Source of the DNA: Burkholderiales bacterium Ga0077544 | GTDB lineage: Bacteria > Pseudomonadota > Gammaproteobacteria > Burkholderiales > Burkholderiaceae_D | Direction: 5' to 3' | Assembly (NCBI GenBank): GCA_001464355.1 | Contig: LNEU01000017.1 | Span: 23,824-87,823 of the forward strand | Length of the DNA stretch: 64,000 nt | Part shown: positions 56,829 to 64,000 of the stretch, piece after piece | Layout: each line of letters opens with the position of its first letter | Position numbering within the stretch: position 1 is the first letter of the stretch | Program-made: the position numbers and the translations under genes | Notes under the pieces: model-generated | What the model was told of the DNA's origin: nothing | The model's database searches: none | What the model saw: only the letters and a program-made list of their open reading frames with translations

Positions 56829-56982
56829 TGCTCACAGCGTTGTCCAACAAGTGAATGAACAGCGAAAAAAGTTTTTAAAGTCGCGGAATGATTAGTTGTC
56901 TGCTGAAGATTTGATCAAGATCAAACTCTGAAAATGTTGGTGCGATACCTTGTTGATCGTTCCCATCAACGTTGGAGTCTTC

Positions 56983-57603
56983 GTGAAAAAATCAGTACTG
57001 GCAGTCGCATTAGTATCTTTACTCAGCATCAGTTCGCAAGTATTTGCACAATCATCAGGAGAGAGCCCATGGTTGGTGCGTGTGCGTGCCATTCATCTCG
57101 ATCCTGCCAATAAATCAGATCCCATCGGCGGTACTGGCGCATCTGATCGCTTGACCATCAATTCCAAAACAATTCCAGAACTTGATATCAGCTACTTCTT
57201 TACGCCTAATTGGGCGGCCGAGCTGGTACTGACTTATCCGCAAAAGCAAAAAGCCTCTCTGGATGGTGCACAGATCGGTACCTTTAAACATTTGCCGCCG
57301 ACATTGACCTTGCAATATCACTTCAGCCCCGAAAAGACGATCAGCCCCTATGTTGGCGCTGGCGTTAACTACACGAGAATTTCCAGTGTGCATTTGTTGA
57401 ATGGTGCTGCGCAGCTTGAAAGCAGCAGTGTCGGTTTGGCGTTGCAAGCAGGCGTTGATTTCAAACTGGATAAAAACTGGTCATTGAATCTGGATGTGAA
57501 AAAAGTGCAAATCAGAAGCGATGTAACCACCAGCGCCGGACAATTGAGCGCCGTCAAAATTGATCCTTGGCTGATCGGTGTCGGCGTCGGCTATCGTTTC
57601 TAA
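56983..57603 (+). CDS. OmpW family outer membrane protein
   Basis: A 206-aa small beta-barrel protein. The N-terminus is a signal peptide (MKKSVLAVALVSLLSISSQV, cut near FAQ/S). The mature chain shows the OmpW pattern: SPWLVRVRAIHLDP, then NSKTIPELDISYFFTPNWAAE, PPTLTLQYHFSP, ISPYVGAGVNYT, and a C-terminal GVGVGYRF ending in Phe as outer-membrane barrels do. The start is a GTG at 56983, chosen because GGAG lies 5 bases before it and it gives a clean signal peptide; a TTG at 56950 is in frame but lacks these. Confidence 0.9.
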   Translation: MKKSVLAVALVSLLSISSQVFAQSSGESPWLVRVRAIHLDPANKSDPIGGTGASDRLTINSKTIPELDISYFFTPNWAAELVLTYPQKQKASLDGAQIGTFKHLPPTLTLQYHFSPEKTISPYVGAGVNYTRISSVHLLNGAAQLESSSVGLALQAGVDFKLDKNWSLNLDVKKVQIRSDVTTSAGQLSAVKIDPWLIGVGVGYRF

Positions 57604-57930
57604 AGGTTAAGAAAAATAGAGCTACGATTTGACATTGCTTGGATTCAATGCGTGTCACTATCAAGTCAAATACATGGATTAGATGTTGATTTGATAGTGC
57701 ACGTTGGTATGTCGAAATATAAGAATAAAAATGGCGTCATTCGTAGCGTGGTTTTGCAATAACTGAGTCTCAATTCTTTAGTCGGCATCGTATCGTCAGA
57801 TACCAGCAATTCAGCTTGCTTGTTTTTTGTTGCAAGATGTAGCATCTTGAATAATATATTCATTTATAAACAGTCGAATTCAACAAAAAACTTTTCATTG
57901 GATACTTAATTTTTTAGGCAATAGCTATAT
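57604..57930. other. Intergenic region with an inverted repeat
   Basis: About 325 bp with no convincing gene. CACTATCAA (57656-57664) and TTGATAGTG (57691-57699) are exact reverse complements 26 nt apart; this could be an operator pair or a weak hairpin. A minus-strand frame at 57666-57863 overlaps it and lacks support. Confidence 0.5.
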
Positions 57931-58419
57931 ATGACTATCGATTCGGACAAGATTATTACTGACAGGCTGGCGCGTTTGGAGTCGGATTTTTCTTCTTTGC
58001 GGGACGGCTATCTGATTGTTAACAAGCGCTATTCTGAGACTCTTCAAGCGATGAAGGGATTGACTGAAAACGCCTTGGAATGTGCATTGCGCTCAGCTGC
58101 CGCAGCTGAAAAAGCAGCCTTGGCTTGCCAAAGTGCTACAGCTGCTGCGGTTGCATCGGCTTCGGCGCAGATAGTTGAAGCGACATCTGCCGCTGCAGAG
58201 GCAGCGAGCCAAGCCGCTTTAGCGGCATCTGAAGCGGCCGCTGCCGCTTCTGCTGCCGCCGCTGCCGCCGCATCTGCCGCCGCCGCTCAGGCAGAAGAAA
58301 CAGCCGTGCAAGCGTCAGCCGAGGCCGCACATGCAACATTAAGAGCAACTTCAGCTGCAGCAGAGGCTGCAAAAATGGCAAGCCGCGCTGCTGACGTGGC
58401 GAAATCATTAACGAAGTAA
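57931..58419 (+). CDS. Ala-rich coiled-coil protein of 162 aa
   Basis: Residues 1-50 are mixed (MTIDSDKIITDRLARLESDF). From about 52 to the end the chain is almost entirely Ala with regularly spaced Glu, Ser, Gln and Lys, for example ASEAAAAASAAAAAAASAAA, consistent with a long single helix or coiled coil. There is no signal peptide or membrane segment. I do not recognise a family, and low complexity prevents assignment. The repeated GCN codons make replication slippage plausible. It lies upstream of a PAS-GGDEF-EAL gene on the same strand, 136 bp away. Confidence 0.6.
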   Translation: MTIDSDKIITDRLARLESDFSSLRDGYLIVNKRYSETLQAMKGLTENALECALRSAAAAEKAALACQSATAAAVASASAQIVEATSAAAEAASQAALAASEAAAAASAAAAAAASAAAAQAEETAVQASAEAAHATLRATSAAAEAAKMASRAADVAKSLTK

Positions 58420-58555
58420 AGGACGACATTTCCGTTTCACAAAGAAAGCCAGGTTGGTATCTCTTCTAGAGTTTGATTCCTGGTGTCGGTAGCTGCATCA
58501 TCAACCTATAAATTCTTATAAATGATTCAGTGCTTATTTTTCTGAAGGTCGCGGA

Positions 58556-60685
58556 ATGTACAATTTCCCAATTGAAAAGGAAAAGGAAAAGGAAAAAGAA
58601 AAGTCCTTTTTTATTCTTACAGAAAAGCTCGAGAAGCTTGAAGCTGAAATCAATTTTTTATATGACCAAATGCCGTTTGGCAGTTACAGCCTTGCAGCGG
58701 ACGGTACCTTCGCCAGCGTTGATTCTCATGTATTGAGCTGGCTCGCTTCCACCCAGGAAGAATTGATAGGCAAGAAAAAACTAGGTGACTTCTTGACGAA
58801 TAATAGTCAGGAAAAGCTGAGGACAGAATCTGCAATAGCGGCTCGATCTGAATTTTCTGGTATCGAGCTCGACCTGCTATCAAAAGACGGCGCAATACGT
58901 CACATCTCCCTCAGTACGAGTGGCTTGAGAGATGCTGCCGGCCAGTTGTTATCCTGCCGCTACATCATGTTCGACATGACGCCGAACAAGCAGGCGCAAG
59001 AAAAACTTCGGATCGCAGCGACTGCACTTGAATCTGTTGCCGGTATTTGCATCACAGATCCCGATGGAGTGATTTTGCAGGTCAATAAAACCTTCACCAG
59101 GCTTACCGGCTACACCGGGCAAGAACTGCGAGGCAAGAGCGTGCAGCTACTCAGTTCACAAAGTGTAGAACAAGAAAATTATAAATTGATATTTGACGCC
59201 ATCCGGTCGAATGGTCATTGGCAGGGTGAAATACACGAACGACGCAAGGATGGGCATCCTTTTGTCGGGTGGCTCAACATCGCAGCGATCAAGCCAGCTC
59301 CAGGAATAGTTTCGTATTACGTCGGCTTTTTGTATGACATAACGCACAGTAGCGCTCAAGAAGAAATCAAGCGATTGGCATTTTATGATTCGCTGACGCA
59401 ACTGCCTAATCGACTGCATTTAGAGAACAGGCTCATCAGAGTATTGGCCAAATTGCCGCAAAGTGGTTTGCGCGGCGCGCTCTTATTCATTGATCTGGAT
59501 AATTTCAAAACAATTAATGACTCCAAGGGACACGCTGCGGGAGACCAATTGCTGATTGAGATTGGCGAACGTCTACGCCATTCCGTGCGGCATGAAGATA
59601 CCGTTGCCAGACTCGGTGGTGACGAATTCGTTGTCTTGGTGAGCGACTTGAATGCGAGCGAGGTGGAGGCGGCACGTCAGGCAATGGCGATAGGCAGAGA
59701 AATTCTGACTTCTTTGGCCCAACCATATCAATTTCTTGATTGTGAATTTACTTGTACCGCCAGCATTGGTGTCTGCATGTTTGAAGGAGGCGAATCTCCC
59801 AAGGCGCTGTTACAGAATGCGGATATGGCGATGTATCAGGCAAAAAAAGGCGGCAGAAACTCCTTGTGCTTCTTTAATGAAGAGATGCAGATCGCTGTGG
59901 CCTCGTATTCAAAGCTCGAACAGGAGCTTCGTTGTGCATTGAGAGAACATCAGCTGGAAGTTTATTTTGAGCCGCAATTAAATTCTGAAGGCAAGATTAT
60001 CGCCGCCGAGGCCTTGGTGAGATGGCGTTCTCCTGAACGTGGGATGATATTGCCGAATGACTTCATCAAGATTGCTGAAGATACAGGATTGATTATCGGT
60101 ATTGGACTTTTTGTACTGCAAACAGCCTGTGATCAGATCAAGGCGTGGGAAAAAGACGCACGCACCAGAGATCTTCAAATCGCCGTGAATGTCAGTGCAC
60201 GTCAGTTTTTGCAGGTGGATTTCGTGTCTTTGCTCATCGACGTGATTACGACCAGTGGAATCAATCCAGCGCGCTTGAAACTAGAATTAACGGAAAGCAT
60301 GATGCACGACATCGAAGCTACTTCCGAAAAGATGGAAAGTATAAAAAAATTGGGCGTCAGTTTTGCGATGGATGATTTCGGAACGGGCTATTCATCACTT
60401 TCAAGTTTGACCAGATTGCCGCTGAATCAACTCAAGATAGATCAGTCTTTCGTACATAACATGCTGCTCAAGCCGTCTGATGCGATTGTCGTGCAAACCA
60501 TTATCGGTATGGCGCACAGTCTGAATCTGGAAGTGATAGCCGAGGGCGTAGAAACACAAGAACAAAGAAATTTTTTGTTATTAAATGGCTGCGCATTGTT
60601 TCAGGGTTATTTTTTCAGCGGGCCTTTATCCATTTGTGACTTCGAAGCCCTGTTGTTCCGACAGAAAAGCTCACACAGTAGTTAA
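58556..60685 (+). CDS. Cytoplasmic PAS-PAS-GGDEF-EAL protein
   Basis: A 709-aa cyclic-di-GMP enzyme without membrane segments. Residues 8-17 are an EKEKEKEKEK run. Two PAS domains follow (about 25-150 and 155-280; the second has GICITDPDGVILQVNKTFTR). GGDEF (RLGGDEFVV, 354-358) and EAL (AAEALVRWRSP, 485-487; DDFGTGYSSL; LKIDQSFV) carry all visible signature residues. GAAGG lies about 8 bases before ATG 58556. It probably senses a cytoplasmic signal or redox/ligand state through PAS and changes c-di-GMP, which often controls biofilm and adhesin display. The Lys-Glu repeat at the N-terminus comes from a simple hexanucleotide repeat. Confidence 0.92.
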   Translation: MYNFPIEKEKEKEKEKSFFILTEKLEKLEAEINFLYDQMPFGSYSLAADGTFASVDSHVLSWLASTQEELIGKKKLGDFLTNNSQEKLRTESAIAARSEFSGIELDLLSKDGAIRHISLSTSGLRDAAGQLLSCRYIMFDMTPNKQAQEKLRIAATALESVAGICITDPDGVILQVNKTFTRLTGYTGQELRGKSVQLLSSQSVEQENYKLIFDAIRSNGHWQGEIHERRKDGHPFVGWLNIAAIKPAPGIVSYYVGFLYDITHSSAQEEIKRLAFYDSLTQLPNRLHLENRLIRVLAKLPQSGLRGALLFIDLDNFKTINDSKGHAAGDQLLIEIGERLRHSVRHEDTVARLGGDEFVVLVSDLNASEVEAARQAMAIGREILTSLAQPYQFLDCEFTCTASIGVCMFEGGESPKALLQNADMAMYQAKKGGRNSLCFFNEEMQIAVASYSKLEQELRCALREHQLEVYFEPQLNSEGKIIAAEALVRWRSPERGMILPNDFIKIAEDTGLIIGIGLFVLQTACDQIKAWEKDARTRDLQIAVNVSARQFLQVDFVSLLIDVITTSGINPARLKLELTESMMHDIEATSEKMESIKKLGVSFAMDDFGTGYSSLSSLTRLPLNQLKIDQSFVHNMLLKPSDAIVVQTIIGMAHSLNLEVIAEGVETQEQRNFLLLNGCALFQGYFFSGPLSICDFEALLFRQKSSHSS
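58573..58604 (+). repeat. Hexanucleotide repeat at the N-terminus of the PAS-GGDEF-EAL gene
   Basis: GAAAAG-type units are repeated about five times (58573-58604), coding for alternating Glu and Lys. The unit length is a multiple of three, so slippage would lengthen or shorten the charged linker without breaking the frame. Confidence 0.7.
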
Positions 60686-60980
60686 TCTTTTAGTGTGGCT
60701 ATGTCTCACCAATTAATCCCGTTCCTGCTGCCTGCCAAAGTTTAAGCCATACAGACATCCTGTTGATGAGATGTGCAGCTCCAATCTGCTTGAAGTCTCG
60801 ATTATCAAAAGTTGCCGCGTCCGGTCTGCGGGACGATTTTGCAAACATATATTCCGAGCGCCGCATATCAACTGCTTAGCCGCTGGCAGTAATGCGATAG
60901 TAAGTGGGCGACTTGTGAGATCAGAACGGAAGGCAGGAGTATTAGACATTGTCTAATGCCGACAGGATTCGACAAAAGAA

Positions 60981-61048
60981 AAGGGCCTAGTTTTTCAACT
61001 AGGCCCTTCATATTCTGTGGCTCCCCGAACATTTCTTGCCACGAACCA
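60981..61048 (-). terminator. Structured terminator element, copy 1
   Basis: AAGGGCCTAGTT (60981-60992) pairs with AACTAGGCCCTT (60997-61008) through a 4-nt loop; read on the minus strand it is a 12-bp stem with GAAA loop followed by T-rich sequence (TTTTCTTTTG). Directly beside it, 61010-61030 is identical to 62453-62473 in copy 2, then 10 variable bases, then ACGAACCA (61041-61048), again shared. It therefore resembles the 3' end of a minus-strand transcript. Confidence 0.7.
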
Positions 61049-61297
61049 GACCACTTGTTAGTTTGGTTGTCCTTTTACCCAAACGTCTCTCTGCACGCCT
61101 GGCTGCTTGACTCAAGAAAACTCAGTATTGCTGGTGGAAATACTGGTTCGTGTAGTACTCGCCTTGGGCGTTACGATTAGCGCGCATCTTAGTTGCTTTT
61201 TATTTAAGAGAATCGGGATGTTCATTGGAACTGTATTGCCATAGCCACGATGTTGTGAAAATACAATTGGTGAATCTGTAATTATTCCTTGATTTAT

Positions 61298-61313
61298 GTA
61301 TCCAATCGGATAC
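61298..61313. promoter_or_regulatory. Probable operator of the toxin-antitoxin operon
   Basis: GTATCC (61298-61303), AATC, GGATAC (61308-61313) is an exact inverted repeat 11 bp before the toxin ATG. Toxin-antitoxin operons of this type are autoregulated by the antitoxin binding such repeats; the placement fits. Confidence 0.6.
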
Positions 61314-61324
61314 TATGGTTTCTA

Positions 61325-61630
61325 ATGAACGACATCCACAGCACAGAAGAATTCGAAGATTGGCTCACCTCCCTAACGGATCTAAAAGCCCGGGCAAAAA
61401 TATTGGTCCGTATTGACCGCGCAAAATGTGGAAATTTCGGTGATTCAGAAGCTGTAGGCGATGGAATATCAGAAATGAGAATTGATTTTGGCCCCGGATA
61501 TCGGGTTTATTACGTACGCGAAGGCCGGGTGGTCTATCTGTTGTTGAATGGTGGCGATAAAACATCGCAAAAGGCCGACATCAAGCGTGCGAAAGTAATG
61601 TGGGAAGAAATCCAAAAGGAGCATAAATAA
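61325..61630 (+). CDS. HigB-like toxin (RelE/phage Gp49-type)
   Basis: A 101-aa protein of the addiction-module killer group, predicted ribosome-dependent mRNA endonuclease. It begins MNDIHSTEEFEDWLTSLTDL and shows the family pattern RIDRAKCGNFGDSEAVGDGI, MRIDFGPGYRVYYVREG, then LLLNGGDKTSQKADIKRAK. ATG 61325 gives the standard family length; a longer frame from 61289 would run through the inverted repeat. The toxin precedes the antitoxin, as in higBA systems. Its stop is 2 bp before the antitoxin start. Confidence 0.9.
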   Translation: MNDIHSTEEFEDWLTSLTDLKARAKILVRIDRAKCGNFGDSEAVGDGISEMRIDFGPGYRVYYVREGRVVYLLLNGGDKTSQKADIKRAKVMWEEIQKEHK

Positions 61631-61632
61631 TC

Positions 61633-61920
61633 ATGGTTACTAAAATTGGAACATTCGATACCGCTAAATTTCTCGATAGCGAAGAGGCAATTGCTGCCTA
61701 TATCAATGTCGCCATTGAAGAAGGCGAAACTGATGCATTAATGATCGCTCTTGGCAACGTCATCAGAGCTAAAGGAATCGCTACTGTTGCGGAGAAAGCA
61801 GGCCTTGGCCGCGAGAGTCTTTATAAAGCACTCGCGCCTGGTGCAACGCCACGTTACGACACTGTGGTGAAACTGACTCGTGCACTAGGTCTGGATTTAA
61901 ATGTTACTGCACATTGTTGA
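61633..61920 (+). CDS. HigA-like antitoxin, helix-turn-helix type
   Basis: A 95-aa antidote protein of the addiction-module type that pairs with the preceding toxin. It starts MVTKIGTFDTAKFLDSEEAI and holds a helix-turn-helix near residues 45-85 (VAEKAGLGRESLYKALAPGA, then TVVKLTRALGLDL). It would neutralise the toxin and repress the operon. Its TGA stop (61918-61920) is directly followed by the terminal repeats of an IS21-type element, so the end of the gene was just spared by the insertion. Confidence 0.9.
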   Translation: MVTKIGTFDTAKFLDSEEAIAAYINVAIEEGETDALMIALGNVIRAKGIATVAEKAGLGRESLYKALAPGATPRYDTVVKLTRALGLDLNVTAHC

Positions 61921-61976
61921 TTTGCATCGAAAACTGACCCACTTAGCCGCATAATTTGCATCCAAAACTGACCCAC
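61921..61976 (+). repeat. Terminal repeats of an IS21-type element
   Basis: A 22-bp motif ending AAAACTGACCCAC occurs twice, at 61921-61942 and 61955-61976, differing at one base. Multiple direct end repeats of this kind are typical of IS21-family ends. They lie just before the istA remnant. No right end is seen. Confidence 0.65.
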
Positions 61977-62021
61977 GTTTAGAACACAATCCTACTTACC
62001 AAAGTGAGTAGGAGATATGGA

Positions 62022-62379
62022 GTGATCGACGTGGCATTACTTGGAATAATTCGACGCTGGCACCTTCGTGACCAGGTCTCATTGAGGGAGATATCCAAAC
62101 GATTGGGTATCTCTCGAAATACCGTCAGGTGTTGAGCCAGCCTACGCTGATCGACGTTCCCCGACCTCTCTCGACAAATACGCGTTCAAGCTTTCAACCT
62201 GGTTGAAGACCGAGGCAACGAAGTCGCGTAAGCAACGACGTACTTTGAAACAGATGCATATCGATCTATGTGCATTGGGATTTGAAGGGTCGTATGACCG
62301 GGTCGCAGCCTTCGCCAGACAGTGGAAGGTGGATCAGTTAGAGAGGGTCAATTCTGCGAGCAAATCAACAGGGAGGTGA
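62022..62379 (+). pseudogene. istA: istA remnant of an IS21-family element
   Basis: A GTG at 62022, 7 bases after GGAG, opens a frame reading IDVALLGIIRRWHLRDQVSL, RLGISRNTVRC and then a stop near 62133. The homology resumes one frame over from 62134: EPAYADRRSPTSLDKYAFKL, SRKQRRTLKQMHIDLCALGF, YDRVAAFARQWK. A short deletion at the junction therefore broke the reading frame. IstA is normally about 500 aa; only about 120 codons remain, and istB is absent. The element is dead. Confidence 0.8.
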
Positions 62380-62707
62380 TAACGTGTTGCTACTGTCACG
62401 TTTTAGTCACGTTCGGAAATAGAAAAAGCCCCACATTTTCATGTGAGGCTTTATATTCTGTGGCTCCCCGAACTCGCTGTACTACGAACCAAAAATATTA
62501 TTTGTTTAACCCTTGTGCTTCCTAAGCGATTGCAAGAAAAGCGTGCTGCGTAGCTTGTTTGCACGGAATTTTTTTGGTTCTGGGTGTAATACGCAATATA
62601 TAGCTTTACTGCTTATCTTTCAGCTCCACGTACGAAACTCTCCAAATGATATGGGCGCTCTTACTCCAACGCACTATTGTTCCCTGCCTCGCATACTAAA
62701 CTTTGAT
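62380..62707. other. Intergenic region holding terminator element copy 2
   Basis: About 330 bp between the istA remnant and the HNH-like gene. Apart from the structured element at 62425-62491 I see no gene; the frame at 62513-62725 lacks support. Confidence 0.5.
62425..62491 (-). terminator. Structured terminator element, copy 2
   Basis: AAAGCCCCACAT (62425-62436), a TTTC loop and ATGTGAGGCTTT (62441-62452) form a 12-bp stem with one G-U pair; on the minus strand the loop is GAAA and T-rich sequence follows. The adjacent 62453-62473 is identical to 61010-61030 in copy 1, followed by 10 variable bases and ACGAACCA (62484-62491). The stem sequence differs from copy 1 while pairing is kept. Confidence 0.7.
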
Positions 62708-63544
62708 TCAAACATTGGCGTTTAGTTTTTCACCTACAACAACGTGATATTCAGGTGCGCCTAAGTTAGCAAACAGGCGTAAATGGACAAGAATATATAC
62801 GCGACCATCGAAATCCAGCGGCTTTCGAATATATTCAATTCTCATTTGGTGTAAAAAGTCCGTTGGGGGTGCCAACTCTTTATTGCCACCAATCCAATAA
62901 GATGGCGTTTTGTCTTTTTCAAAAATTGTGTCCAATACAAAAGGCCTGATATTTTTGTACCCTAAATCTGCGACCGCAAATGCATAAGCAATCTTCGCCA
63001 ACATGCTACTGAATTTCATAGCATTGAATGCCGCGAGATAGATTCGCCTTGCACCCAGCACTTGAAATAATTTTTCTTGTTTTTGAGGATCATGGCTATA
63101 TGACCAAGCTCTTGATTCTCGAAAGTCAGTAGAGGGCGCTAGACCTTCGATAAAATCAGCAGGTCCCAACTGATATAAAAAAAGAGTAGAAGGGTACTCT
63201 TCGATAGGCATAAAAGCTTTATCTGCGTAAAAGCGCTCAGTCTTTATGTAGGGCAGTAAAAGATCCTTGCGTCCGACATGTTTTTTTGAGCTTTGCATGC
63301 GCAAGCTGTGTCGTATGGGTTTCATCATCATGTTGCCCAAGTAATATCCTTCAAATGCGCTCGTCACTGCTTCACATTTTTTGCATGATGATTTTGGGAG
63401 AATGAAATTGCCATTAAGCCCATACGGAATTATGTGTTCCTTTCGTAACCCATCCTTTCCTCCATCTGACCCGCAATAAATGCAAATTCCAACTGGTGGG
63501 TAAGTGGTTTGAGGGGTTGCAATCAATGGATTGTTTTTATTCAC
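62708..63544 (-). CDS. HNH endonuclease-like protein with zinc knuckles
   Basis: A 278-aa protein. Residues 18-60 carry CIYCGSDGG, LRKEHIIPYGLNGNFILP and CKKCE, the CxxC...EHIIP...CxxC arrangement of HNH-type nucleases, with the zinc knuckle flanking the His. The remaining 200 residues are unrecognised and mixed alpha/beta. A GGAGG stretch lies about 10 bases before the start on the minus strand. Such stand-alone HNH proteins are often found in accessory regions and in phage-defence loci; a defence role is inference. Confidence 0.75.
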   Translation of the reverse strand: MNKNNPLIATPQTTYPPVGICIYCGSDGGKDGLRKEHIIPYGLNGNFILPKSSCKKCEAVTSAFEGYYLGNMMMKPIRHSLRMQSSKKHVGRKDLLLPYIKTERFYADKAFMPIEEYPSTLFLYQLGPADFIEGLAPSTDFRESRAWSYSHDPQKQEKLFQVLGARRIYLAAFNAMKFSSMLAKIAYAFAVADLGYKNIRPFVLDTIFEKDKTPSYWIGGNKELAPPTDFLHQMRIEYIRKPLDFDGRVYILVHLRLFANLGAPEYHVVVGEKLNANV

Positions 63545-63749
63545 GAAGAACCTCCATAATCACTTCTGGGGGGGAATTGTTAAAGGTGTGTATGAATCAA
63601 CTTCAATACTTGTAATATCAGGACTACAAACTTTCTCATAAAAAGTACGCCGCCCATCCGTTAGGTTAAATATCAAATTCATTCTTATGCATTTATTTAT
63701 TCTCTGATTCGTCCGTATTCGCTTGTAATTTGCTCAACTGGAGCTACGC

Positions 63750-63917
63750 ATGTCCCGTTCCCAGTGTTTGAAATGTAATCACTACCAACTATCGCGCAAG
63801 AAGTGCAAAGCTTTCCCTCGGGGCATTCCGGCAAAAATATACGATGGTGATTTCGATCACAGCATGCCATTTGAAGGCGACAGGGGTATCAGATATGTTG
63901 ATCTGGCCTGTCCCTGA
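63750..63917 (+). CDS. 55-aa Cys-containing protein
   Basis: ATG 63750 with GGAG 6 bases before it opens MSRSQCLKCNHYQLSRKKCK, then FPRGIPAKIYDGDFDHSMPF and a Gly-Asp-x-Gly-Ile turn before TGA. The C-x2-C...C pattern, the GIP segment and the D-H...P..GD.GI order match a small, widely distributed unnamed bacterial family. Its function is unknown; it might bind a metal. Confidence 0.65.
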   Translation: MSRSQCLKCNHYQLSRKKCKAFPRGIPAKIYDGDFDHSMPFEGDRGIRYVDLACP

Positions 63918-63966
63918 CTTGAAAGACACCAAGATAAGGTGTTTTAATCAATCAGGAGGAAATAAA

Positions 63967-64000
63967 TGGCAAATCGTAGACAGTTCAGCAAGGAGTTCAA
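63967..64000 (+). mobile_element. Start of a transposase gene (partial)
   Basis: The window ends 34 bases into a frame MANRRQFSKEF, preceded by a strong AGGAGGAAATAA ribosome binding site. The beginning resembles OrfA of IS3-family elements (R-K/Q-F-S-x-E-F-K). The stretch just before it, from about 63915, may contain the element's left end, but I cannot confirm an inverted repeat within the window. Confidence 0.5.

Larger units (their letters stand above)
60686..61324. other. Intergenic region, terminator element inside
   Basis: About 640 bp. It contains the structured element at 60981-61048 and the possible operator at 61298-61313. The short frames at 60713-61180 on both strands overlap each other and have no ribosome binding site or family pattern, so I do not call them. 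Confidence 0.6.

Noticed and set aside
60713..61180. Several 60-80-codon frames on both strands
   Set aside because: They overlap each other and a terminator element, and have no ribosome binding site or recognisable composition.
62453..62491. Possible tRNA-Asn 3' end on the minus strand (ends GGGGAGCCA)
   Set aside because: The acceptor-like end is present, but no T-arm, anticodon arm or 5' acceptor half can be formed upstream in either copy.

Overview
The window comes from a Gram-negative betaproteobacterium, most likely Oxalobacteraceae (Herminiimonas/Janthinobacterium-like). This is inferred from the moderate-GC coding style, the gene families (TolC, OmpW, DUF2126 transglutaminase, SapC, GGDEF/EAL proteins, cyclopropane fatty acid synthase) and the outer-membrane architecture. 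The genus is a guess.

Layout. (1) Bases 1-3404, minus strand: a transglutaminase/DUF2126 protein followed after 6 bp by the first codons of an ATP-grasp-type partner. (2) 4144-6137: a SapC-family protein facing an unrecognised 406-aa protein tail to tail. (3) 6237-50055, plus strand: one very long colinear gene run, probably an operon of about 44 kb that ends at a clear bidirectional terminator. It holds a TolC-type outer-membrane channel; a single 10,378-aa repetitive surface protein (almost half the window) with an N-terminal LEPR-XLL-like motif, a DUF4347 domain, Gly-rich repeats, Calx-beta-like stretches and RTX-type repeats; a DUF3467 protein; a GAF-TM-HlyD fusion; a PqqD/RRE-like-M50-peptidase-HlyD fusion; a shortened SecA paralogue; a third periplasmic adaptor; a P-loop kinase-like protein; an O-methyltransferase; an unrecognised 298-aa protein; and a radical SAM enzyme. 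(4) 50091-60685: thiD, two GGDEF/EAL proteins, two small unknown proteins, a cyclopropane fatty acid synthase-type enzyme, an OmpW-type porin and an Ala-rich coiled-coil protein. (5) 60686-64000: an accessory tract with a higBA-type toxin-antitoxin pair, an IS21-type istA remnant, two copies of a structured terminator element, an HNH-like protein, a 55-aa Cys protein and the start of a transposase.

The most interesting content is region 3. It resembles a type I secretion locus, with TolC, adaptors and an RTX-repeat substrate, but no ABC transporter is encoded. The only obvious motor is a SecA paralogue lacking the helical wing and the C-terminal zinc tail, and the inner-membrane component is an M50 peptidase joined to a HlyD arm and to a PqqD-like domain of the kind that binds leader peptides. 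I infer a dedicated SecA-driven export and maturation machine for a roughly 1-MDa LEPR-motif protein, with a possible modification cassette (kinase-like, methyltransferase, radical SAM). The sequence shows gene content and order; the mechanism is inference.
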